Counted from the stretch's first letter, positions 32,417-42,358 are shown. The stretch: 64,000 nt of DNA from Spiroplasma phoeniceum (GCA_026239495.1 CP110830.1:992001-1056000), one strand, 5' to 3'. The notes: generated from the letters alone by a model not told the origin. A program made the numbers and translations.

Positions 32417-33208
32417 TTATTTCACTCCTTTATTTATTTTAAAATTAATACCTTTAATACCAATTAAATTAATATCTTTATCACTATCTCATTGTTCTTT
32501 AATTTCTTTTTTTACAATTTGTTCATCAAGAATTAAATAATTTTTAATTAAATTAATAAGTTATAATTTATTGGCATTTTGTAAAAAATCATTATCAATT
32601 CCAATTATCTCAACATCTTTAATTAATAATTTTTCTTTAATTAAATTAATACCAACTTTTTTAAGTTGTTTTGGTTCAAGTGATTTATCAATTTTTTCAA
32701 CTTCTTTCATAACTCTAACTTGTTCATCTTGAATTTGGTCTATATCTAACCCCATATCAACAGTTAAATTATTTGCTTTCTCAATTAATTCTTGTTTTTT
32801 TAATTCTTGTTCTTTTAAAAACTCTTGTTGCTTTATAAAACGAGCCTGAGTTATATTATTTTTAATTTCTATTTTATTGTTTTCAAATGTTTTTTTTAAT
32901 TGAATTAAATGATTTTTTAATTTATTAACATCATCTAAACAATCATCAACTATTTTTGCAGGTTCACGAAAAACAATATCTACTTTACTTACAATACTAT
33001 GAATATCTTTCAAATGCACATTTTTATAACCATTTAAAGCATAATAATTACGGTGACGATAAATAAATTCTGCTAATTCTTGTCCATTTTCATCAATTCA
33101 TTTTTTAATTGTTAATGCTTTTAAAATTAATTCTTTAAAATTATTTCCTTTTAAATAAAACGGATAGGTAATATTTTTAACTTTATTATTTAACTTTAAA
33201 TCTTCCAT
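32417..33208 (-). pseudogene. DUF1351-like phage coiled-coil protein with in-frame TAA
   Basis: ATG 33208 (MEDLKLNNKVKNITYPFYL) follows AGAGGAAATTTAATT. The first half is helical (AEFIYRHRNYYALNGYKNVH). A long coiled coil follows (QARFIKQQEFLKEQELKKQE), then KQLKKVGINLIKEKLLIKDV. TAA at 32561-32563 stops it at 215 aa, yet the frame stays open for another 47 codons to the RecT start. Such a protein directly before RecT is common in Firmicute phages; whether the short form is functional is unclear. Confidence 0.5.
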
Positions 33209-33210
33209 AA

Positions 33211-33348
33211 TTAAATTTCCTCTAATTCCATTTCATTAATTAAATTATCAATATAATCATAAGCACTTTCTTCTGAATAACATTCTTCTAATGCTATATT
33301 AAATAAATCTTCTTCGGTATAAACTTTGACATCTTCATCTTTTTACAT
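33211..33348 (-). pseudogene. Small acidic phage protein with stop at codon 2
   Basis: ATG 33348 preceded by AAAGGAGTTGAATAAT is immediately followed by TAA. The rest of the frame (KDEDVKVYTEEDLFNIALEE ... INEMELEEI) is open for 43 codons and very acidic. Its stop lies in the ribosome site of the next gene. A single base change abolished it. Confidence 0.5.
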
Positions 33349-33454
33349 ATTATTCAACTCCTTTTCATTTAATATTTTCATTTTCTAAATCAATAATAGT
33401 TGTTAATCATTCTTTTTTATTTTCTACATTAGCATTAATTTTTGCTTCTTATAA

Positions 33455-34526
33455 TAGACTTCTTGCGATACCTGGTTTTATTATTAAAATATTATTATAA
33501 AATATAATTTATGAGGATATTAAATTATGAAATTTGATGAATTTAAAAATATTAATGATAAAGAATGATTAAGATTAACAGGAATAAAACAAGATATTTT
33601 TAATAAAATGTTAGATATTTTACAAGTAGCTGAAATAGAAAAATTTAAAAAAGGTGGCAAAGCTAATAAATTATCACTAGAAAATCGATTATTGATGACT
33701 TTATCGTATTGACGAGAATATCGAACTTATTTTCATCTTGGAAAAAATTTCGGAATTAGTGAAGCTAATTGTTATCGCAATATCAAGTGAATTGAAGATA
33801 TTTTAATTAAACACCCTGATTTTCAGCAAGTTGCTGGTAAAAAAGCACTAATAAATGATTATTTTAATGATAAAACTATTATTATTGATGCCACCGAAAC
33901 CCCAATCCAACGCCCAAAAAAAGACAAAAACAATCTTATTCTGGTAAAAAGAAAAAACACACTATTAAAACACAAGTAATTATCGAACAAGAAACCAAAA
34001 AAATTATTGCAACAAGTTTTTCACTTGGTAAAAAACACGATTATGCTTTATTTAAAGAATCAAAAATCGCAATTTTAAAAAATACCAAATTAATAGTTGA
34101 TAGTGGTTATCAAGGAATACAAAAAATTCACAATAATGTTATAATGCCCACAAAGAAAACTAAGAAAAAACATTTAAATAAAGAACAAAAACAACATAAT
34201 AGACTAGTTTCAAAAATAAGAATTATTATTGAAAATATTTTTGCTATTCTTAAAAAATTTAAAATTATTACAGAAAAATATAGAAATCGTAGAAAACGAT
34301 TTAGTTTAAGATTTAATTTAATTGCTTCAATTTATAATTTACAATTATTATAGTTATCATAAAAGATTTATTTAAAATTAACGAATTTGAATAATAAAAT
34401 AATTTTTCGTTGTGGCAAAATATTAAATTTTTAAATAAAAGACATAATTAATTAAAATTATAATTTTATATTAACCCCTTTTTACAAATATTTGAAATTA
34501 TTTTAATGGGTTATGCAAGAAGTCTA
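33455..34526 (+). mobile_element. ISA (IS5-family) copy 8, 1072 bp
   Basis: Complete copy with both terminal repeats and TA duplication, opposite in orientation to the phage gene it splits. Confidence 0.95.
33527..34353 (+). CDS. ISA IS5-family transposase, -1 frameshift fusion (copy 8)
   Basis: Consensus, no nonsense codon. OrfA ATG 33527; slip site CCC AAA AAA A before GACAAAAACAATC; OrfB ends TAG 34351-34353. Product about 275 aa with IIIDATETPI, LIVDSGYQGI and IIIENIFAILKK catalytic segments. Confidence 0.85.
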
Positions 34527-34588
34527 ATGTATAAAAGAAGTTTGTTTTAAAATCACCATATTTACTTTTCATTACTAATAAATATCTT

Positions 34589-34843
34589 TTATTCATAATT
34601 TAACACCTTGTAATCTGCTTCTTCATCTTCTAAATAATCACTAATTAAACCTTTAACTTCATTAATTTCATATCATTTGCAATTTAAATCAAAATCTGTT
34701 GGTAATGAAATATTGCCCACATGTCGTTCCTCATCGCCAAATTTAAGATATAAATTTAACTCTAAATTATCTGAATAATCACTATCAATTTGTGCATAAA
34801 TAATATCTTTATTGGTAATTTTTAATGCTTTATTACATATCAT
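34589..34843 (-). CDS. Small acidic phage early protein (84 aa)
   Basis: ATG 34843 (MICNKALKITNKDIIYAQID) follows TAGGAGGAAATAAAA. The frame is intact and acidic, with beta-type segments (LELNLYLKFGDEERHVGNIS) and ends EADYKVLNYE. Stop overlaps the next gene's ATG. No family recognised. Confidence 0.6.
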
Positions 34844-34856
34844 TTTTTATTTCCTC

Positions 34857-35015
34857 CTAATTCTTTTTACCTAATGCTCAATATTCATCAGTCATATCTT
34901 CAAATAAAAATGGATAACTTTTAAGCATTAATTCTTGTAATTTATTTTCTTGATTGCATTTTTAGCAATAACCTCAATATCTTTGTTTAAGAAAAATTTT
35001 ATTTAACTTTTTCAT
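34857..35015 (-). pseudogene. Phage zinc-ribbon-like protein, TAA between the cysteines
   Basis: ATG 35015 (MKKLNKIFLKQRYWGYC) then TAA, then KCNQENKLQELMLKSYPF ... YWALGKKN. The homologue at 63838 has Ser instead of the stop (YWGYCSKC), so this was a CxxC protein of about 52 aa. AGGAG site ahead of the start. Broken by one base change. Confidence 0.55.
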
Positions 35016-35023
35016 ATAAACCT

Positions 35024-35525
35024 CCCAAATTATTTTTCCTATTTTTAACTAGCTGGCACTCGCCCCCAAGTGAAAGTGACAAAGTGAGAATTAGTTATAT
35101 AAGTGTTTATCTATTTATTTACTACGCCATCCGCTTCACTGGGGGGGCGGTATGTTAATTGTTTGAATGTTTAATAATCCACAGTTGTTTTTTGTTTTTT
35201 ACGCCATAGCGTTTTCTCTCTCTTCATCCGCGCCATTTCAGGTCAAAGCGTTCAGTTTTTAAAATAAATTCACTTGCACCTTGAAGAGCCTAATGCTGAC
35301 TTTGTGGTTTTTAAACCGCTGTCACTTCTAAGAAGTAATATCTATCGCAAATTTATTTATAAAGTCACTATCTCTATGGTTTATTGTCGTTTGATGTTGA
35401 CCTCGCACTTATCACGATTATCGCAAGTTAGCGCGTCTATTATTTCCGGACTGATTACCGCTGGGATAGACCGCCTATGTGGAAAAAACACTTAGTTATT
35501 TATAAAATAACCGTCCCACACTGCA
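35024..35525 (-). ncRNA. Conserved non-coding leader of prophage early module
   Basis: About 500 bp without a convincing minus-strand gene, markedly richer in G+C than its surroundings and colinear with 63024-63540 on the other strand. Shared blocks include GCATTAGGCTCTTCAAGG, AAGTGAATTTATTTTAAAAA, GATGGCGTAGTAAATAAATA and ACTTATATAACTAATTCTC. It lies between a zinc-finger gene and the early genes. It may be a long 5' leader, a regulatory RNA or a replication origin; I cannot choose from sequence alone. Confidence 0.35.
35126..35150 (-). promoter_or_regulatory. GC-rich hairpin leader (prophage copy 3)
   Basis: Minus-strand CCGCC CCCCCAGTGAA GCGG hairpin followed by ATGGCGTAGTAAATAAAT. Same element as at 63413-63445 and, more diverged, 11775-11815 and 57117-57149. 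Confidence 0.45.
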
Positions 35526-35764
35526 TTAAGTTGTTTTATAAAATCAAAATTTTAAAAAACCAGTTTCATAATCAAAGATAATTTTTGAATTTTCTAGTTT
35601 ATGATAAAACTTTTTTGCTTTCAATTTTTAGTTTTATTTAATAAATCTTTGTGTTTTTCACAAGTTCATAAAACTTTATTTGATAAAAATTCTTCTGTAA
35701 TAAATGATGTTGCTTTGTAGCAATCATTAACATCACATATTTTTTGTTGCTTATTAATTTTCAT
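35526..35764 (-). pseudogene. Phage zinc-finger-like protein, frameshifted
   Basis: ATG 35764 (MKINKQQKICDVNDCYKATS) carries C-x4-C and later LWTCEKHKDLLNK (CxxH), a possible four-ligand zinc site. At an A-run after NWK the frame changes; the original end reads FYHKLENSKIIFDYETGFLK and FWFYKTT. Second copy at 62794-63023. Likely a phage DNA-binding regulator; inferred from the Cys/His pattern and place upstream of the early module. Confidence 0.5.
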
Positions 35765-35819
35765 TACTCATTCCTTTCTTTGATATTATTTTTTTATTTA
35801 TTAGCCAAATTAATTTAAA

Positions 35820-35911
35820 CAGAGGAAGGGCAACACCTTAAATTAGGAGAAAAACAAAAGTTGTAATAAAAAGTTTCTATTTTAAGAATTTAAGATACCG
35901 CCCTTTCTCTG
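35820..35911. repeat. 92-bp imperfect inverted repeat
   Basis: CAGAGGAAGGGC at the left and GCCCTTTCTCTG at the right, continuing inward with CTTAAATT on both arms (about 37-nt imperfect arms). Could fold into a long hairpin or be a mini-element. It lies between phage early genes and virus-type terminator DNA. Confidence 0.6.
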
Positions 35912-35940
35912 AATCAATTAATAATTATGGGTTTACAAAT

Positions 35941-36003
35941 AAAAAAAACAACCCTTTTTATTTAACAAGAGTTGTTTTTTTTGCCGCTTCATCGTACATT
36001 ATA
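35941..36003. terminator. Virus-type terminator hairpin
   Basis: AACAAC CCTTTTTATTTAACAAGA GTTGTT followed by T8 and GCCGCTTCATCGTACATT. Same string family as at 15770, 25790, 56550 and 62731. Confidence 0.5.
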
Positions 36004-36267
36004 CAAAATTTAAAATTATTACAGAAAAACATCGTAATCGAAGAAAACGATTTAGTTTAAGATTTAATTTAATTGCTTCAATTTATAATTTGCAGTTAGC
36101 ATAGAAGATTTATTTAAAATTAAAGAATTTAAATAATAAATTCATTTTTTGTTGTGGCAAAATATTAAATTTTTAAATAAAAAACATAATTAATTAAAAT
36201 TATATTTTTCTATTAGTGTCTTTTTACAAATATTTGCAATTTTTTAATAGGTTACGCAAGAAGTCTA
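36004..36267 (+). mobile_element. ISB 3' fragment
   Basis: The last 100 bases of the transposase frame to TAG 36102-36104 and a complete right end (AGGTTACGCAAGAAGTCTA). 5' part missing. Confidence 0.85.
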
Positions 36268-36721
36268 TTAAAAAAGGTGACAAATTCAACGTTTGGTAAA
36301 AATGCAAAAGCAATTTTAAGGGCCAATGCTAAACTACTAAAAAGAGCAATAACAGTCATTTTTAGAGTTATTTTTAAGGTTGAGGGTCAAATATCTTCTT
36401 TTGGATTAAATAAGGTAATGTTTTCAGCACGATTAAGGAAATTTCCTCAAGCAGCGCTATTATTTAAACCAAAATGATCAGGATATTTACTTAAAACATC
36501 AACAAGGTTATTAATATGTTTAACATTTAACCCTTTAGTAAAAAAATGCTATAGTCTTCATTTTGACCAAAAATTGTTACATTATGAGTTCATTCATAAT
36601 GATTTTGGCGTTTTGTCTCATAATACTTAGGAATATAATAGATATTTAAAATAATTACTGTTAATAAAATTAAAGCTGGCAAAAGATAATATAAATATTT
36701 TTTTCATGAGAAATTTTTCAT
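36268..36721 (-). pseudogene. Membrane protein, ECF-transporter S-component-like, truncated
   Basis: ATG 36721 (MKNFSWKKYLYYLLPALILL) with a TM segment LPALILLTVIILNIYYI, a periplasm-side polar region, then after a frame change KHINNLVDVLSKYPDHFGLN, WGNFLNRAENITLFNPKED and a second hydrophobic part (LALKIAFAFLPNVEFVTFF) cut by the ISB end. The last motif (ALKIxxxFLPNxEFVT) is characteristic of substrate-binding S components. Frameshifted and truncated, so dead. Confidence 0.5.
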
Positions 36722-36936
36722 TGCGATAATTCCTTTCAAAAACAACTACAATAAAAACCGATTCTAGCAGAAAAATTATTTTATTTATGCAGAATGCTTT
36801 GCTTACTAACTATAAACTAAAATATTATAAAAATTTTTTTGACTTAATTATTTTTTAGTTTTTATCAATTTTAAAAATAAATGTTTGAACTTTTATAAAA
36901 TATATTAGAATTATTTTATATAGGAGGGAAATGATT

Positions 36937-37776
36937 ATGCTAGATATTAAATTAATTGCTGTTGACTTAGATGGAACAGCTTTAAATTCTAACGGGGAAA
37001 TGCCTCCCCGTACTTTGCAAGTTTTAAAAGGATTAGTTAGCAAAGATATTAAATTAGTCATTGCCACAGGTCGCCCTTTATATCAATGCAAGGATATTGC
37101 CGCAAAGTTAGGTTTAACTGATAGCAATGATTTTACTGTTAGTTTAAATGGGTCTGTTGTAACAAATAATGCCACAAAAGAAGTTTTGTTTTGTGATTTT
37201 TTGAATCAACAGTTATTGCGAGATATTTATTTAGATGTTATTAAACTTGATTTAGAAACATTAATTATGTTTGATGCTGATCAGTCTTCATTTAATAAAA
37301 TGATTTTACATTGTAAAGGATTTGAAGATAAAATAACCAAAAGTTATTTAGCAAGTTTTTCTACCGTTAAAGATGAAGTAACAGCATGTTTATATTCCGC
37401 TGATTTTAATATTAATGTTAATAAAATTTATATTAGTAGTTATACCCCTGATATTAATCGGTTTGTCACAAAATGACAAGGAAAGATTGAAATTTCCCAA
37501 GAAATTCGCGGAGATCGTTCATCGTTAGAAATTACTAGTTTTAATATTAATAAAGCAACGGGAATTGCTAAAATTTGTGCGAAGTACCAATTAACACCCA
37601 AAAATGTGTTAGCTTTCGGGAATGAACATAATGATGTTGCAATGTTGCAATGAGCTGGAATTGGTGTTGCAATGGGAAATGCTCCTGATGCAGTTAAAAC
37701 AATTTCTGATTTAGTGACTGATGATAATGACCACGACGGTATTGCTAATGTAATTGAACAAATGTTTTTATTGTAG
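36937..37776 (+). CDS. Cof-type HAD hydrolase (279 aa)
   Basis: HAD motif I is IKLIAVDLDGTALNS near the N-terminus, motif II VIATGRP, motif III Lys in SFNINKATGIAKI, motif IV FGNEHNDVAMLQW. The C2-type cap lies between motifs II and III, as in Cof-type sugar-phosphate/FMN phosphatases. Two ATGs (36931 and 36937) fit; AGGAGG stands 3 nt from the first and 9 nt from the second, so I prefer 36937. Intact, normal length (about 270-285 aa), monocistronic. Confidence 0.9.
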
Positions 37777-38030
37777 TTGGTTAGAATGAAGATTATTAAT
37801 ATCATTACCAATAAACTTTAATTAAGTTTTTTGTAAAAAATAATATCTTAAATAAATTATTCTTGTTGTATTGATGAAAGGGAAAAAACGAAAGTAGTTA
37901 CAAAAAACCAAGTAAAAAAATTATTATTAATGGGTATCGACAATTTTGTTTTAATTGATGACGAATATTATTAACTGTTTTATTATTTCCAATTATTATT
38001 TTTGATTGTAAATTGTAAATGCCAACCGAT
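37777..38030 (+). other. SpV1-like fragment with membrane-protein tail
   Basis: From about 37846 a frame reads LLYWWKGKNESSYKKPSKKI, then FCFNWWRILLTVLLFPIII and a TAA at 38010-38012; no start codon is present. Many TGA-Trp. Probably the end of a virus membrane protein. The first 60 bases are the trailer of the HAD gene with no clear hairpin. Confidence 0.35.
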
Positions 38031-38063
38031 AAAAAGTTAACTATTAATTTAGTTAACTTTTTT
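38031..38063 (+). terminator. Virus terminator hairpin
   Basis: AAAAAGTTAACTA-TTAATT-TAGTTAACTTTTTT: 12-13 bp perfect stem with T-run, between virus gene remnants. Confidence 0.7.
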
Positions 38064-38087
38064 AAGTTAATTATAGGAGTTTTAAAT

Positions 38088-38312
38088 TATGCAAAAAAAA
38101 AGCAATACTTTATTTTACGGTCGCTAGTGAAAATTATGTTAAAGATAATGTTATTAATATTGTCAATAATAATTGCAAAAGATATTGAAATTAAAAAGTA
38201 AAAGAATAAATTATTCCTCATAATTTATTAGCGGATAATTTATTCAATAATGTTTTTAAGTATAGCAAAGCGACAACGAGCGGGGCGATTTTGCAAATTT
38301 CAATTTTTTAAT
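38088..38312 (+). pseudogene. SpV1-like virus protein remnant
   Basis: ATG 38090 follows TATAGGAGTTTTAAATT. After a frame change in the A-run it reads AILYFTVASENYVKDNVINI and IPHNLLADNLFNNVFKYSKA, ending SGAILQISIF, with two nonsense codons between. Precedes the small hydrophobic virus gene. Confidence 0.4.
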
Positions 38313-38331
38313 TTATGAAAGGAGTTATATT

Positions 38332-38454
38332 ATGCCAGTATTATTAACATGAATATTTAGTATTTTGATTTTGTTAGGTATTTTTACATGAATTGGTTTG
38401 TCAATTTATCAAAAAATTCGTCAAATTTGAGGTAAGAAAAAAGATAAAAAATAA
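38332..38454 (+). CDS. SpV1-like small hydrophobic virus protein (40 aa)
   Basis: ATG 38332 has GAAAGGAGTTATATT upstream. MPVLLTWIFSILILLGIF with one TM segment and a very basic tail (YQKIRQIWGKKKDKK). Four tryptophans are encoded by TGA. Size and layout (single TM plus basic C-terminus) fit filamentous-virus coat or assembly proteins. The only intact gene of this virus fragment. Confidence 0.5.
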
Positions 38455-38467
38455 ATTGAAAACAAGG

Positions 38468-38548
38468 TACAATATTTCTTTTAACTGAGAATATGAAATA
38501 AAAAACCTTTCTAGGTTATTATTAAATATATAAATTTAGGAGAAACAT
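38468..38548 (+). mobile_element. IS3-family element 1, left-end fragment
   Basis: 81 bp nearly identical to 12842-12922 (TACAATATTTCTTTTAACTG ... AGGAGAAACAT), then virus DNA. The rest of the element is absent. Confidence 0.7.
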
Positions 38549-38667
38549 TGTAAATACTTTTGAAAAGATATATCAAAATTAAACAATAGGCAACACTTAG
38601 AATTGTTTGATATTGATATTTTGAAATAAAATTTAAAAGCAAAAAAAGGGAAAGGAAAGATAAAAAA

Positions 38668-39016
38668 TGATTAATTTATTAAGTGAAAGCGTTAATAACG
38701 ATAATTGAAATAAGATTTTTATTTTTATTTTTGGCTTTTTTTATTTGTTTTTGATGTAATTTGAAATACTAAATTGTCAATGACAAATATAACGATTGAT
38801 GATTTTTTAATCTTTTTTATGATTATTAAATTATCTATTTATGCAATTCACGGGACATCCACTAATTATAACGATTTAAGTTCAACGATTAAAAGCGGTG
38901 TTATCAATAGTTATAAACTATACGGTACTAATGTTCGAGGTGTTTCTAGTACTAAACAAGGTTTACAAAAACATATTAAAGAACGAAAAGAATTTAAAGT
39001 TAGTCGCAATAAATAA
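38668..39016 (+). pseudogene. SpV1-like membrane protein, frameshifted
   Basis: ATG 38668 (MINLLSESVNNDNWNKIFIF) after AAAGGAAAGATAAAAA. At a T-run near 38740-38750 the frame changes to FDVIWNTKLSMTNITIDDF, then TM FLIFFMIIKLSIYAIHG, TSTNYNDLSSTIKSGVINS and a basic tail ending FKVSRNK. About 117 aa when joined; two hydrophobic segments. Homologue at 27443-27731. Confidence 0.5.
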
Positions 39017-39123
39017 TAGTTATCTCAAGTTTAGCAAGAAAAACTAAAACAAGAGAACAATGGTTTAAAAGAATTTATAGCACTAATAAAATAATAAAAA
39101 AAATAAGTAAGGAGTTTATTTTA

Positions 39124-39312
39124 TATGATTAAATTAGTTTTATTGGTAGCGTAAATCGCTATATTTGGAGCTGGTTTTATTACAGTTATTATTAATCAGT
39201 TGACATCAGCAAAAAAATATTATTATGGATTTATATAATTCTGATACTTGATTGTTATATATTTTTGGTAAAATGGCGATTTTATTTACTAAAAACTGAG
39301 TGCAATCTAATA
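39124..39312 (+). pseudogene. SpV1-like small membrane proteins, broken
   Basis: ATG 39125 (MIKLVLLVA, TAA, IAIFGAGFITVIINQLTS) is a nonsense-mutated small TM protein with GTAAGGAGTTTATTTTAT upstream. Overlapping it, ATG 39226 starts [20 protein letters not shown], whose frame runs into the ABC-transporter 3' end, so the virus fragment is cut there. Confidence 0.4.
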
Positions 39313-39322
39313 TAACTCTTTT

Positions 39323-41230
39323 TTATTTGCCTTGATTACCAGCACGATGAAGGTCACGGAATAGACCATCAACTGCAATTAACTCATCGTAATTACCACT
39401 TTGAATAATTCCTTGCCCTTTTCCTAAGACAAAAATTTGATCAACATTTTTAATTGTACTTAATCGGTGCGCAATTGAAATTGTTGTTTTACCAACCATA
39501 ATTTTTTCTAATTCAGCTTGAATTTCTTTTTCCACAATATTATCTAAAGCGCTTGTTGCTTCATCTAAGATTAAAATTTGTGGGTTCTTTAAAATCATTC
39601 GGGCAATAACTAGGCGTTGCTTTTGTCCGCCCGATAACATAACCCCTCGTTCTCCTAAGATAGTATTATAACCATCTTTTCAACTCATTACTAAATTATG
39701 CAGGTTGGCTTTTTTACAAGCTTCAACTACTTCTTCATCTGTTACATTAAACATTCCGTATTTAACATTATAAATTAAATCTCCAAATAAAATTTTTGGT
39801 TCTTGTTCAACATAACCAACATGTGTTAAATAACTTGCTAAATTTAATTTTTTTAGATTAGTGTTATTAACAATAACTTCCCCACTGGTTGGATCATAGA
39901 AACGTAATAATAATTTTGAAATTGTTGATTTACCAGTTCCAGTTTCTCCAACGAAAGCATAACTTTTTCCTTTTTCAAATGTAACTGTTGTTTTAGGTAA
40001 AATAATAACACCTGGTTTTTCAGGGTATTCAAAAACAATATCTTTTAAAATAATATCACCTTTAACTTCTTGTATCTCGGGTGCATTACGGTTTGGATCA
40101 ATAGTTGTATCAACACGAATTAATTGAATAATTCGTTTTGTTGAAGCTGTTGCACGTGCTAATCCTGGAACTAATCCAGTTAAAGTTCAAATTGGAAACG
40201 CCAAAGTATTAACCCCTGTAATAAATGCTGGCAAAATTTTCATAATACTATTAGTATTTTCCGCTCCTTTATTACCATATAAAATAATACTTGATAAAAC
40301 AACAATCACTGTTAAACTTAATGCACATAAAATAATAATTGTTGTCATTCGTGCTTGAATACGATTTAAACGACGATTAATACGGTAATATTCTTTATGA
40401 ATTTGTTCAAAACGAACACGTTCATATTCTTCTGTCCCTGTTGCTTTAATTAGTGCAATTGACGCAATTCGATCGGTAACATCTCCATTAACATCTGTAA
40501 TTTTAGCACGAACATTTTCTGTTTCTGATGCTTGTGAGCGGAAAGTTACTGCGACAGCAACCATAAATAATGCTGTTGATCCTAAACAAATCAGTGCTAA
40601 TTTTCAATCAATATTTAATAATGAAATTGCACTACCAATAAATATAATTGGAATACTAATTAAGTTAGCTGGGGTTAATTGTGATTCATCCCCAATAACT
40701 TGTGTATCATTAATTAATTTAGTCATTGTTTCTCCAATTTTTTTATCAGAATAATAGCCAATATTTAAATTAACTAAATTATTTAATACCGCATTACGAA
40801 GATCAATTTCAATATTCCGCCCTAGCATTCCACCTACTCGTTCACGAATATTTGTTGTAATTACGGCAATTAATAAATCAATTCCAATGATAATTAATCA
40901 TATATATCATCGTAAGCCTGTTGTGACTGAACTTTGATCATCTCCAAATTCAAATAAAATTTCACTCATTAATTGGTTAATTAAAAAAGTCATTATAACA
41001 ATCGAAGTTGAACTTAGTACTAATGTAAATAAAATTATAAATGAACGTAATAAATAACGACGGTAATAAATTGCGACTAACTTAAAAAAACCAATTTGAG
41101 GTTCCTTGATTCGTTTCATCATTTCTAATGGCGTTCCTTGTTTACGATCTTGATTTTTTTCATGTAATTCATTGTAATATAAATTCTTTTCAATTTTATT
41201 AATATCAATTAATTCTTTAATTTTCCCCAT
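39323..41230 (-). CDS. ABC exporter, fused TMD-NBD half-transporter (635 aa)
   Basis: ATG 41230 (MGKIKELIDINKIEKNLYYN). About six TM segments from YLLRSFIILFTLVLSSTSIV to the segment around LPAFITGVNTLAFPI, then a nucleotide-binding domain: Walker A GETGTGKST, Q-loop YVEQEPKILFG, signature LSGGQKQR, Walker B ILILDEATSALD, H-loop IAHRLST. This is the type-IV exporter fold (MsbA/LmrA type), acting as a dimer; substrate unknown. The N-terminal cytosolic extension of about 45 residues is typical of Spiroplasma paired exporters. Intact; several TGA-Trp. Confidence 0.92.
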
Positions 41231-41330
41231 AACCTCACCTCATTTCTTAAAAAATGCGAGCTTAATATTTGCTCTCTTATCATTGTATTATATCAAAAAA
41301 TAAAAATTTTTTAAAATTTTAAAAAATTTT

Positions 41331-42257
41331 TTATACATATATTCCATATCTATCAACTAATTGTCTTGTTCGTTGTTCTAATAATAAAAATAAAGTGGCG
41401 TTTATAATATATTTAGCAGTAAAAAGTCCAAAGAAAATTCCGATAAAAATTAAAGTATGTTTCCATGACTCAAAAATAGATGCCATCACACTATTATCGT
41501 GGTCATGATCATAGCCAGTATGTGAAATATCAACTTGATTGGACCAATCAATAGGATTACTTATTATATTTCCTATCGGATCTAATATCTTCAACCTCTC
41601 GTGTAGAACATGAGCATGGTCAGCATCTGGGTGCGTATGAACCATATTTACTAAAATGTTTGCAACAATTAAAAATGAAATTGCTTCAATTAAAGCGCAT
41701 ATTGGCACTATAATAGTAAATGCCAAGATTTTTTTCCCTCATTTAATATTAACAATTTTATGATGATGGTCATGCGCTTTTTTAACATGATGATATTCAT
41801 TAATAGTATGGTCAGCAACATTTTCTGGAACAGTAATTTTATGACAAGCATTAAATAAAATATAGTAAACAAATCAAGTTACTAACACAACTAAGATATT
41901 AGAAATCATAAAGAATGCCATTTCAAGTCAAGTATGATGCCCATCAATTAAATTATGAATTCAAGGTAATGCAATTCCTTCTAATAAAGCAAATCATAAT
42001 CCAACAATTGCAATTGAATAAATAACTACTAAAGTATCAAAAAATCGTAAAATAAATGTTGCCCCCCAAGGAGTTAAAACACTAAAAACCTCTAGTAAAC
42101 TTAATCCAACGGCCATCGCTAAAAAAATCGCAGAAGCAGCAATTTTAAACGTAATTGAACTCTGATTATATAATTCCTTATGAAAAACTGACTTTTTAAT
42201 CCGCGTTCAAATCTTATCATTTTGCACTGTTAAAACATCGTTAGTATTTTTTTTCAA
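41331..42257 (-). CDS. His-rich multi-TM protein, ECF S-component-like (308 aa)
   Basis: No ATG fits; TTG 42257 behind AAGGA gives LKKNTNDVLTVQND. TM segments: FKIAASAIFLAMAVGLSLLE, LVVIYSIAIVGLWFALLEG, MISNILVVLVTWFVYYIL, IIVPICALIEAISFLIVAN and WKHTLIFIGIFFGLFTAKY. The pattern PWGATFILRFFDTLVV with LPWIHNLIDG matches mollicute S-component-type membrane proteins. Three His-rich loops (KAHDHHHKI; HTHPDADHAH; YDHDHDN) are unusual and could bind divalent metal. Lies beside the ABC exporter. Confidence 0.55.
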
Positions 42258-42358
42258 GTTTTTTTTCCTTTATTATTTATAAAAATTATAATTTATTTTT
42301 ATAAAAAGTCAAGTTAAATTATTAGTTTTATAAAAAATAATAACTACCTAAACAAAAA

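Larger units (their letters stand above)
33350..34596 (-). pseudogene. Small phage early gene interrupted by ISA
   Basis: The 5' part (34527-34596) reads MNKRYLLVMKSKYGDFKTNF; the 3' part (33350-33454) reads EAKINANVENKKEWLTTIID and ENENIKWKGVE. ISA copy 8 lies between. Joining them at TA gives one frame with a further TAA at the junction. Its ATG overlaps the stop of the 84-aa gene upstream. Unknown function. Confidence 0.5.

Noticed and set aside
35274-35495. Open frame of 73 codons on the plus strand (MHLEEPNADFVVFKPLS)
   Set aside because: It lies antisense in the conserved non-coding leader; the homologous region at 63.1-63.3 kb does not keep the frame and no ribosome site precedes it.
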